Of a stretch of DNA of 39,095 nt, positions 17,201 to 24,517 are shown one piece after another. Position 1 is the first letter of the stretch, and each line of letters opens with the position of its first letter. Below the pieces are notes generated by a model. That model worked only from the letters and a program-made list of their open reading frames with translations. It made no database searches and was not told where the DNA came from. Origin of the DNA: Methylococcales bacterium. Its GTDB lineage: Bacteria; Pseudomonadota; Gammaproteobacteria; Methylococcales; Methylomonadaceae. Both the position numbers and the translations under genes were made by a program. The DNA is taken from assembly GCA_028715725.1 (NCBI GenBank), contig JAQURG010000032.1, forward strand, positions 1 through 39,095. The letters are read 5' to 3'.

Positions 17201-17422
17201 TATGCCTGCCTGAATTCGATTTGCATTCGATAAGTCTCAAAAAAGTTATAGCGTAGACTGTATCTGCAAGATAGCAAGTTCAGCCATTAGGATAAGTAGA
17301 GCAAAGCGAAATCCATCGGTAGATGTCGATTTGCAGATGAGGATTTTCCGGCCCTATCACTTACGTGACTATTGTAGCTCTAATCAGCTATCATTAGCCA
17401 TTTAGTATATTTTACAAAAACC
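17201..17422. promoter_or_regulatory. Divergent intergenic region between the halogenase and carrier-protein operons
   Basis: A 222-base region that must drive both the minus-strand halogenase-ketosynthase operon and the plus-strand carrier-condensation-adenylation-dehydrogenase operon. The halogenase start has an AGGCAGG ribosome-binding site. A TATAAC on the minus strand near 17245-17255 and AT-rich TAGTATATT near 17403-17411 are possible -10 boxes, without good -35 partners. A weak inverted repeat (GGAT...ATCC, about 17290-17313) resembles a scattered intergenic repeat. No operator could be assigned. Confidence 0.5.
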
Positions 17423-17662
17423 ATGAAAAAGAAACTGCGCAATTTTATCTTTCAGGAGCTTGTTTTTGTCGCCGAACCGGAGCAATTCAGCGATGATGAC
17501 AATCTTCTGGAGGCCGGTCTGGACAGCATGGGCATTATGCGTCTGATTATGTTTATCGAGAATGAATACGGCGTAACCCTGCCCGATACCGAGATTGAGC
17601 CGGATAATGTGCAATCCTTTAATGCACTGGAGCAGTGGATTTTACGGCATCAAAACGGATGA
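17423..17662 (+). CDS. Stand-alone peptidyl carrier protein (PltL-like)
   Basis: A 79-residue carrier protein with the attachment site GLDSMGIMRL (Ser35). The DSMG form and the following LIMFIENEYGV helix fit type II peptidyl carrier proteins loaded by stand-alone adenylation domains, rather than fatty-acid ACPs. It heads the module with the adenylation and dehydrogenase genes, in line with the PCP that holds proline during oxidation to pyrrole in pyoluteorin and prodiginine pathways. Its stop overlaps the next gene's ATG. Confidence 0.88.
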   Translation: MKKKLRNFIFQELVFVAEPEQFSDDDNLLEAGLDSMGIMRLIMFIENEYGVTLPDTEIEPDNVQSFNALEQWILRHQNG

Positions 17663-18990
17663 ATATAAAAAACGGGGATATTCTCGAAAAGCTCAATCCG
17701 GCCGACACTTTCACTCTCGCTATGGATGAGGAAATCCGGCGGGACGGACTCGCCGGCAGCTACGGCTGTTTTGCCCTGGAGCTCAGCAATTTACCGGATA
17801 TAATTGAGCTGCAACAGCGGATTACAGAATTCAGTCAGCGCTTTCCCGTGACTCAGGCCAGTCTGCAACAAATCAACCGACACTTTTACTGGTGCAAGCG
17901 CAACGATCCGCCTCAATTGTTTTTTCAGCATCTTTGCCCGGAAGACCGCAATGAAGAAGACTTCCAGCAAAAAATAATCAGCGATATCATCAATCATAAA
18001 CAGGCACGTGAAATTTCCGCTCCCATTGAATTTCATCTGTTGACCGGCCTGAAAAAGCATATTCTTTTTACTCGATGGTTGCATCCTTATTGCGATGCTC
18101 GTGGAGTTGAGCTGATCCTGAAATATCTTTGTACCGCCGATGAAGCGCAACGGCGGCAGTTCGGCCTGCCTGATACCGGGCCCTTAGTCAATGTGCAATT
18201 GGGTAAATATCGCTGGTGGCAAAAAATAGGCCTGCTGTTGAAAGGCAAGCGCTATATCGGCATTTTGGACAGCCTGGAAAGCATTCAGCCTTTTCACAGC
18301 GATCTGCCTCCGGAACGCCTGAACTACATGATTCAACGACTGAGTGAAGCACAAACGGAACAGGCCCTCAGACAGGCCAGGCAAACTGTCGGGCTGGCCG
18401 GCACCAGTCTTTATTACATCGGCTGCCTGATGCGCGCTCTGGAAAAAATGCATCCTGATAATCCCGGCGAAGCCTATTGCGCGCCCTATGCCTTCAATTT
18501 GCGCAAGCAGCGGGCATTGGCTCCGGTAACCGGCAATCATCTTTCCGCCCTGTTCGCGCAAGCGCCCCGGGCTATCGTTCAGGACCGGCAAAAACTGTTC
18601 GCCCATCTGAAACAACAAAATGCCCAGGTAATCCGCCAGCAACTCGATTATGCTTTTCTGCCGCTGATGTGGGCCGGCGCCTGGTTGTCTCTGGCCGAAT
18701 ACGGCAAAACCTTGCGTCTGTCCTATGGTTCCGGCAAGGAGCGCAGTTCTTTCTGGTTTTCTGATGTCGGCAGGCTGGATATTCCGGCCGACAGTTTTCC
18801 CGGCGCCGGAATAAACGGTGTTTACCATGTTTGTCAGGTCACGGCCCCGCCGGGCCTGGCTTTTCTGAATTGTATTTACCGGAATCGATTAACGTTGAGC
18901 TATAACTTTGTTGAGCCGCTTGGCAACTCTGCCCAAATCGAACTTTTGCATCAATTCATGCTCGCGGAGTTGCTGGGAGAAGGCGAATGA
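17659..18990 (+). CDS. Condensation-domain-like acyltransferase
   Basis: A 443-residue protein of the condensation/carrier-dependent acyltransferase superfamily. The HHxxxDG-type catalytic motif appears as LHPYCDARG (H142, D146, G149): the catalytic second histidine position reads HP rather than HH-family consensus, but His, Asp and Gly spacing is kept. A C-terminal LSYGSGKERSSFWFSDVGRL segment and LTLSYNFVEPL fit the second half of the fold. ATG 17659 overlaps the carrier-protein stop. It could transfer the carrier-bound pyrrolyl or polyenoyl group to another acceptor. The acceptor is unknown. Confidence 0.72.
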   Translation: MNIKNGDILEKLNPADTFTLAMDEEIRRDGLAGSYGCFALELSNLPDIIELQQRITEFSQRFPVTQASLQQINRHFYWCKRNDPPQLFFQHLCPEDRNEEDFQQKIISDIINHKQAREISAPIEFHLLTGLKKHILFTRWLHPYCDARGVELILKYLCTADEAQRRQFGLPDTGPLVNVQLGKYRWWQKIGLLLKGKRYIGILDSLESIQPFHSDLPPERLNYMIQRLSEAQTEQALRQARQTVGLAGTSLYYIGCLMRALEKMHPDNPGEAYCAPYAFNLRKQRALAPVTGNHLSALFAQAPRAIVQDRQKLFAHLKQQNAQVIRQQLDYAFLPLMWAGAWLSLAEYGKTLRLSYGSGKERSSFWFSDVGRLDIPADSFPGAGINGVYHVCQVTAPPGLAFLNCIYRNRLTLSYNFVEPLGNSAQIELLHQFMLAELLGEGE

Positions 18991-19044
18991 TCATTCCGGT
19001 TAACAGAATAATGGCTGATAGTTGCACCACTTTTCGCGATTAAA

Positions 19045-20484
19045 ATGTCCCTGCTTTCCGCTTTTAATCGGCAATGCCAAAATGCACCGGATAATATTGC
19101 CTTTATTGAAGGCGACCGGCAGCTCGGCTATCGGCAAGTTTTACAACGGGCCGACCAGCTAAGCGCCTGCCTGATGGCAAATCCATGCCGCCGCGTTGTC
19201 ATTGCTCTGGATCGGGGTATCGATGCCGCTATTGCCATTCTCGCCGTATTAGGGGCAGGGGCGTGCTATATTCCGCTGGATATCAAAAATCCTGCCAACC
19301 GGTTGAATTACATCATCAACGATGCCAACGCGCAATATATGATCGGCAAGGGACAACGTCCGGGCTGGCTGGAAACGCCGGCGCTCTGGCTGGATATCGA
19401 GCAACTGACTGATGCGCCACAAATTGCAAGCCGGCCGGTAGAAGCCAGCGCTGAGGCGCTGGCCGCCATACTCTATACTTCCGGCTCTACCGGCACGCCT
19501 AAAGGAGTCGCTCTAAGCCACAGAGCCATGTGCAATTTTGCCGACTGGGCAGCCGATACCTTCCGGATTAGCCAAAATGACCGCATTGCGTCATTGGCCC
19601 CGTTTCATTTCGATCTGTCCGTTTTCGATCTGTTCAGCAGCTTGGGCTGCGGAGCCGCCGTTCATTTTATACCGGCCGGCTTGACGCTGTCGCCCAGTCG
19701 CCTGACAGCTTGGCTAAGCGAACAGCAGATCAGCGTTTTTTATACAGTGCCGTCACTACTCAGTTTTATCGCTCTGAAAGGCTCATTGGCGGCCACACCG
19801 CTGCCCGATCTGAAAACTGTCCTGTTTGCCGGAGAAGTGTTTCCGACGCCTCAGTTGAAAACTTTATGCGAATTGCTGCCGGACGTTAATTTTTACAATC
19901 TTTACGGCCCTACCGAAACCAATGTTTGCTGCTATTGGCCGGTAGAGCGCAAGCGCCTGCAAACCGGCCAGACAATTCCGATCGGTTATCCGGCCTGCGG
20001 CGCAGTTTTGCAAATTGATGCCGAAACAGGTGACTTAGCGGTTCAAAGCACCAGCAATCTGTCCGGTTACTGGCAGCAAGGTCAGTTAATTAATGCATTA
20101 TCGGCTGATCACTATTATCAGACGGGCGACAGGGTATCGCTTAATGAGCGAGGCGAGTATTGCTATCACGGCCGCCTGGACCGTATGCTTAAATGCTCCG
20201 GTTATCGGGTTGAGCCTGCGGAAATCGAAGCAGTGTTATTACAATGTCCGGAAGTCATCAGCTGCGCCGTTATCGGAATTACAGACGCTACCTGTGGCCA
20301 ACGCCCAGCCGCTGCTGTTGTGCTGAAACCCGGCGACAGACTGGAAGCGGTAATCAAGCCGGTCAAACAAAAATTGCCGGTCTACATGCAGCCTTGTAAA
20401 TTTATCGAGCTGGAAACGCTGCCTTATTTAAGCAATGGCAAGACCGACTATCAAGAATTGCACCGGCAATTGGAGAACAATTGA
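19045..20484 (+). CDS. Stand-alone adenylation domain, predicted L-proline-specific (PltF/RedM-like)
   Basis: A 479-residue NRPS-type adenylation enzyme that activates an amino acid with ATP and loads it on a carrier protein. Core motifs: ILYTSGSTGTPKG (142-154), FHFDLSVFDLF (187-197), NLYGPTETN (285-293), YQTGDR (358-363) and NGKTD (464-468). Pocket residues by alignment to GrsA are D190, L191, F194, Y233, L260, A262, L286, V294, C295 and K466, that is DLFYLALVCK. From memory the code of PltF and RedM, which activate L-proline for pyrrole formation, is DLLYLALVCK, a nine-of-ten match. No fused carrier or condensation domain. It lies just upstream of the dehydrogenase. Confidence 0.87.
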   Translation: MSLLSAFNRQCQNAPDNIAFIEGDRQLGYRQVLQRADQLSACLMANPCRRVVIALDRGIDAAIAILAVLGAGACYIPLDIKNPANRLNYIINDANAQYMIGKGQRPGWLETPALWLDIEQLTDAPQIASRPVEASAEALAAILYTSGSTGTPKGVALSHRAMCNFADWAADTFRISQNDRIASLAPFHFDLSVFDLFSSLGCGAAVHFIPAGLTLSPSRLTAWLSEQQISVFYTVPSLLSFIALKGSLAATPLPDLKTVLFAGEVFPTPQLKTLCELLPDVNFYNLYGPTETNVCCYWPVERKRLQTGQTIPIGYPACGAVLQIDAETGDLAVQSTSNLSGYWQQGQLINALSADHYYQTGDRVSLNERGEYCYHGRLDRMLKCSGYRVEPAEIEAVLLQCPEVISCAVIGITDATCGQRPAAAVVLKPGDRLEAVIKPVKQKLPVYMQPCKFIELETLPYLSNGKTDYQELHRQLENN

Positions 20485-21567
20485 ATGGAAATGGACATGA
20501 GCCGGTTGCCGGACATTGGTAATAACGCAGCCTCAAGGCGCCGCTTTCTTTATTGCGCTTGCCAGGGCCTGTTAAAGCATGCGGTCCCGGCCCAATGCGG
20601 AGGCTACGGCGACCGTTTTACCGATCTGGTCAGCGCACACGAAGCTCTGGGTAAGGCCTGCAAGGATACCGGTTTACTGCTTTCCATCAATGCGCACATT
20701 TGGGGAGCATTATTTCCTATCCTGAATTACGGCACGATCCGGCAACGTTCAATCTATTTGCAGAATTTGATAAGCAGCCAATGGGTCGGCGGTCATGCTA
20801 TTACCGAGATTCAGGCGGGCTCCGATCTTAAAGCTCTGACTATGACTGCCGAATATACCCCGGAAGGTTTTTTACTTAACGGCCGCAAGCGCTTCATTAC
20901 CAATACTCCCATCGCCGATTTGCTGGTCGTCTATGCGCGACTGGACAATAAACTATCCGCCTTCATCGTGCATAATAATGATGAAGATGCAAACTTTCTT
21001 GATTTCCCGCAGGTTTCCGGCTGCCAAAGCGCAACCATGGGCGATGTGATGCTGGAAAACTGCCTGATTCCGCACAGCCGGCAACTGGGCAAAACCGGCT
21101 CCGGCAATATAATGATTCAACAGGCGCTGGAGCTGGAGCGGGCATTTATTTTTGCCGGTTTTTGCGGAGTCATGGACTGGCAGTTGGATAATGTGATCAG
21201 ATTCAGCCGCGAACGCAAAATCAACGGCGCTCATCTGGGTAAAAATCAGGCTATCAGTCATAAAATTGCCGACATGAAATTAAGACTGGACACCATCCGG
21301 CTTTGGGTTAATGAATGCGCGCGCCTGAAAGACAACAACAAGCGCATCACTCTGGCCAGCGCCCAAACCAAATTATTCGCCGGCGAAGCATTTCTGCAAT
21401 CCAGCCTGGATGCTGTACAAATCCTGGGCAGCAGCAGTCTGACTATAGATAATGCTATGGCCGGTCTGGTCAGCGACGCTCTCGGCAGCCGACTGTTTTC
21501 CGGCTCTTCGGAAATTCAGAAAAACATTATCGCCGCCTTGCTGGGAACCGGTGAGGGATATAAATAA
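20485..21567 (+). CDS. Acyl-CoA-dehydrogenase-like flavoenzyme, predicted prolyl-carrier oxidase (PltE/RedW-like)
   Basis: A 360-residue flavoprotein of the acyl-CoA dehydrogenase fold. The family signature GSSEIQKNIIAALLG is near the C-terminus and ITEIQAGSDL (residues 106-115) is the flavin and substrate loop. A glutamate in ALELERA (E218) lies where isovaleryl-CoA dehydrogenase and PltE-type enzymes carry their catalytic base. It is immediately adjacent to the adenylation gene. In that setting the expected reaction is four-electron oxidation of prolyl-S-carrier to pyrrolyl-2-carboxyl-S-carrier. Context, not sequence alone, separates it from a fatty-acyl dehydrogenase. Confidence 0.85.
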   Translation: MEMDMSRLPDIGNNAASRRRFLYCACQGLLKHAVPAQCGGYGDRFTDLVSAHEALGKACKDTGLLLSINAHIWGALFPILNYGTIRQRSIYLQNLISSQWVGGHAITEIQAGSDLKALTMTAEYTPEGFLLNGRKRFITNTPIADLLVVYARLDNKLSAFIVHNNDEDANFLDFPQVSGCQSATMGDVMLENCLIPHSRQLGKTGSGNIMIQQALELERAFIFAGFCGVMDWQLDNVIRFSRERKINGAHLGKNQAISHKIADMKLRLDTIRLWVNECARLKDNNKRITLASAQTKLFAGEAFLQSSLDAVQILGSSSLTIDNAMAGLVSDALGSRLFSGSSEIQKNIIAALLGTGEGYK

Positions 21568-21655
21568 ATATATAATATGCAGGCTCTGGAAGAAGTCAGC
21601 GGATAACCGGAGCAAGATGAAGTTTTTATATTAATCCTGTAAAAGATGGAGTAGC

Positions 21656-21695
21656 TTACTAAAAACTATCCATGTTTCTTGCGGTAGTTTAGTAA
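21656..21695 (+). terminator. Imperfect hairpin after the dehydrogenase gene
   Basis: TTACTAAAAACTA (21656-21668) pairs with TAGTTTAGTAA (21685-21695), with two extra A residues in the left arm and a 16-base loop. There is no clear T-run after it. It could end the pyrrole-module transcript or sit in the leader of the next gene. Confidence 0.3.
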
Positions 21696-21726
21696 TATCA
21701 GCTAAATCATTGTAGAGGTAAGCTTT

Positions 21727-22337
21727 ATGATTATTCGAAATAAAGGATTAGGCCTTTTGTCGGTGGCCATTTCATCACAGCCTTATCACACCGCTCACAT
21801 GCATGGAGAGGCTATGGCGGCGGAAGTGGTGTTGCATTTGGAGCGCATGGCGGCTCAGCTGCCTGGAGTCATGGAACCGGAGTCGCTTATGGACCTCACG
21901 GCGGGTCAGCGGCCTGGAGCGGCGGATCCGGTTATGCTCATGGCGCTTATGGCGGCACGGCGGCCTGGAGTCATCCCGGCTATAGTTATGGCTACGGCTA
22001 TCATCCCCCCGTCTATGGCTACCGACCACCTGTTTATTATGGTGGTTGCAGTTCCGGCCAAGTCGCGGCGGCGGGAGTCGCAGGTCTCGCGACAGGCGCC
22101 ATAATTGGGGCCGCTGCTGCATCCAAACCAACGCCCCCGACTACTACTGTGGTGGTCCAACAGTCATGGGTGCCTCCGTCTTCGGCTATGCCGCTTGGCA
22201 CGAGCCTGCCTTATCTGCCGGGTGGCTGCGTCAATATCAATATCGGTTCGGGACAATATTATCAATGCGGTAGTAATTGGTTTAGACCCTATTTTGGAAG
22301 CAATGGAGCCTATTACCAAGTGGTGCCAGCGCCGTAG
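21727..22337 (+). pseudogene. Exported glycine/alanine-rich protein, frameshifted near its signal peptidase site
   Basis: Starts at ATG 21727 after an AGAGGT ribosome-binding site (MIIRNKGLGLLSVAIS, a signal-peptide-like start). That frame then reads unnatural sequence. The authentic protein continues in another frame from about 21801 to the TAG at 22335-22337: AWRGYGGGSG, repeated HGGSAAWS units at about 14-residue spacing, a tyrosine- and proline-rich stretch, a Gly-zipper-like SGQVAAAGVAGLATGAIIGA, then a Cys-containing tail. Removing two bases (AT at 21799-21800) restores one continuous frame through AHA-WRGYGGG, a credible signal peptidase site. Either a recent frameshift mutation or a sequencing error. 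The function of the intact family is unknown. Confidence 0.75.
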
Positions 22338-22399
22338 CCAAGGGCATTGTTCAGGTCAAAAATGAGCGAATAATAATTATTATTTATAGAGAGCTAGCC

Positions 22400-23272
22400 A
22401 TGCAAAATGAACAAAAAAAATACAAAAAAAATTCATTAGCGCTTATGCTGTTACCTGTAATAGTTCTTGGAATTTCTATACAAGGCTGTGCGCACCAGGA
22501 GAAGACCCCGGGCAATGTTCAGGCTGAGGCAACAACAAAAGCCATAGAACAAAAAACAGCGGAACAGCCTGAAGATCCGGCGCCGCCATCGGTTATTGAA
22601 CAGCATGCTCTGGACCGTCTTAAGCAGATGAGCGACAAACTGGTCTCTGCCAAAGCGTTCACTTATCATTCAAACAGTTTTATAGAATTACAGGCGGCTA
22701 CCGGCCAGTTCCTGACGTTTTTCACCGACGCCAATGTTGCTCTGCAACGGCCTGATAAATTGTACGTTAATGTTTCAGGTGATCTGCCAAACTTTCAGCT
22801 TTATTTCGATGGTGAAAAAGTATCAGCCTTCGATCCACGGAAAAATCTTTATGCTGTTTCCGGTCCAGTCGCAACGATTGATTAGATGCTGGACTTCGTC
22901 ATGACCAAGGCTCAAGTCAATTTCCCCTCTGCGGATTTTTTATACAGTAACCCTTACACTGTGATGACGCGGAATTTAACTCATGCCATCGTGGTGGGGC
23001 CGTCAATGGTAAATGGCCTGCCTTGTGAACATTTCGCCTATATGGAGCCCGGCATTAATTGGGAAATCTGGATCGAAAGCGGCAAAAATCCGATCCCGCT
23101 TCGTTTGGCCATGACCTACAAGCAAGTGCCGAATTTCCCTCGTTTTCTGGTTGAATTCTCGAATTGGGACCTGAACCCCAGACTGAAGGCGGATACCTTC
23201 GTATTTAAAAAGCCCGCCAACGCTAAACAGATCGAGTTTAGCGGCTATCGGGCTGAGCAAAAATCAAAGTAA
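22400..23272 (+). pseudogene. DUF2092-family lipoprotein with an in-frame TAG
   Basis: Two open stretches in one frame, 22400-22885 and 22886-23272, are separated by a single TAG at 22883-22885. The first starts with a lipoprotein-type signal sequence (hydrophobic to IQGC, the lipobox cysteine at about residue 30), then the DUF2092 domain begins (LKQMSDKLVSAKAFTYHS). The second continues it (MLDFVMTKAQVNFPSADFLY) through to the normal C-terminus, FVFKKPANAKQIEF. A length near 290 residues is normal for the family. The most likely event is a nonsense mutation. Read-through or separate start at ATG 22886 (no ribosome-binding site, no signal) are less likely. The family is exported and of unknown function. 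Confidence 0.8.
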
Positions 23273-23428
23273 AGGCCATGACAGTATCGCTTCTGGCGGG
23301 TTTCATAATAATGTGGGAAGTATAAACCTTAAGCGAAATAACATGCCCGAAGTTACTGTTCAATTGATCATTTAATCGTGATGGGTTTCATCACCATCGT
23401 TTTTCATCAAATCCAGTCAGGAATAGTT

Positions 23429-24160
23429 ATGCGATTGAAATACTCATTAAGATTATCAGGGACCGGCCTATTTTTTTTACTGGTCGCCGGTTGTGCCAGC
23501 ACCCATGTACAGGATACGTACGAGTTAGCCAATACCGGGATGCCTACACCGAATCCCGTGCTGATCTATAACTTCGCCGTTAACCCTGAAGATGTGCAGC
23601 AAAATTCCAGTATTTTTGCAAAGATTGAGAGAAATATTGCGAACAACGATCAGACAGCGGAAGAAATTCAGGTGGGGCGTGAAGTAACCGATGCCATGGC
23701 AACCGAACTGACACAGAAAATAGCGAATCTGGGCTTGTATCCAATACGTGCGGATGAGAGCTTGCAGGCTCCTCCAGGATCAATCCTGATTACCGGCTAT
23801 TTCGTCGATATCGATGAAGGCAACCGATTACGCAGGAATGTGATTGGTTTGGGCATGGGTAAGTCCTCATTGGACAGCAAAGTACGGGTTTTAGCGCATT
23901 CCTCTTCCGGATATCGGGAATTGACCGCTTTTGATGCTCATGCGGACAGCGGCGATATGCCGGGAGCCGCAGTGTTGGGACCGGCAGCGGCTGGAGCCGG
24001 TACAGCAGCGGTAATTGGGACAAGCGCAGCTATGGGAGGTGTCAAAAGTTACAAATCGGCTTCCGCGCAACAGGCAATTAAAATGGCTGACAAGATTGCT
24101 GCACAACTGGCCAAATATTTTGCCCGGCAAGGCTGGATCAATCCTGAACTGGCACAATAA
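23429..24160 (+). CDS. DUF4410-family lipoprotein
   Basis: A 243-residue secreted lipoprotein. The signal ends with the lipobox VAGC (Cys about residue 22). It has the DUF4410 layout: PVLIYNFAVNPEDV near the N-terminus, VGREVTDAMATELTQKIANLG, LITGYFVDIDEGNRLRRNVIG, and a Gly/Ala-rich segment with LGPAAAGAGTAAVIG toward the end. ATG 23429 was chosen over an in-frame ATG at 23378 because it gives the standard lipoprotein signal. It lies after the DUF2092 gene; the function is unknown. Confidence 0.78.
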   Translation: MRLKYSLRLSGTGLFFLLVAGCASTHVQDTYELANTGMPTPNPVLIYNFAVNPEDVQQNSSIFAKIERNIANNDQTAEEIQVGREVTDAMATELTQKIANLGLYPIRADESLQAPPGSILITGYFVDIDEGNRLRRNVIGLGMGKSSLDSKVRVLAHSSSGYRELTAFDAHADSGDMPGAAVLGPAAAGAGTAAVIGTSAAMGGVKSYKSASAQQAIKMADKIAAQLAKYFARQGWINPELAQ

Positions 24161-24517
24161 ACCGCTAGCTGAACCGCAGAATATCGGTCATCGCGATGAT
24201 TTTTATGATCAATAAAGCCTCATGCAGGCTGATTGTAAGTCTGAACTCAAACTGGAAACGTGCAAGGCTCGATTTGCGCAACCTGAGCGACAAAATGAGA
24301 AGAGTATAGTGATTGCATTTATAGTCGCATGCTCATCTCGAACGCAAGCGCTGCTGATAATGCCGGAAAAATGATGCTACAGTCATTAATTCTCTGGTTT
24401 CGGCAATGATGTGAACGTAGCCAGACTCCAGTTATGTAGAGAAAGTTTTGTACATTAATCAGGCACCGCGTAAAATAACCGGTTGCTTTGTAATCCGGCT
24501 ATAGCATTCAAAGGCTT
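24161..24517. other. 357-base gap before the sterol operon
   Basis: No gene was found. It contains a small hairpin, AGCCT-CATGC-AGGCT at 24216-24230, without a T-run, which might end the DUF4410 transcript, and the candidate promoter at 24448-24476 for the sterol genes. The rest has no recognisable structure. Confidence 0.6.
24448..24476 (+). promoter_or_regulatory. Candidate promoter of the sterol operon
   Basis: TTGTAC (24448-24453) and TAAAAT (24471-24476) are separated by 17 bases. The -10 matches consensus at five of six positions, the -35 at only three. It is correctly placed upstream of the CYP51 gene. Confidence 0.35.

Noticed and set aside
18184-18828. 214-residue open frame on the minus strand
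   Set aside because: Shadow of the condensation-like protein; composition of a reverse-complement artefact.
20485-21567. Fatty-acid beta-oxidation dehydrogenase
   Set aside because: No hydratase, thiolase or electron-transfer flavoprotein gene nearby, while the adjacent adenylation and carrier genes match the prolyl-oxidase setting.
21810-22100. Possible tandem repeats at DNA level (array or CRISPR-like)
   Set aside because: The periodicity is protein-coding: HGGSAAWS-type units in the frame of the Gly-rich gene, with diverged DNA and no spacers.
21775-22131. Arg- and His-rich 118-residue open frame on the minus strand
   Set aside because: It arises because the complementary strand of the glycine-rich repeat region has few stops; no start signal.
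22383-22400. Independent start of a second gene at ATG 22886 after the TAG
   Set aside because: No ribosome-binding site or signal sequence there; the reading continues the same DUF2092 domain, so one broken gene is more likely than two.
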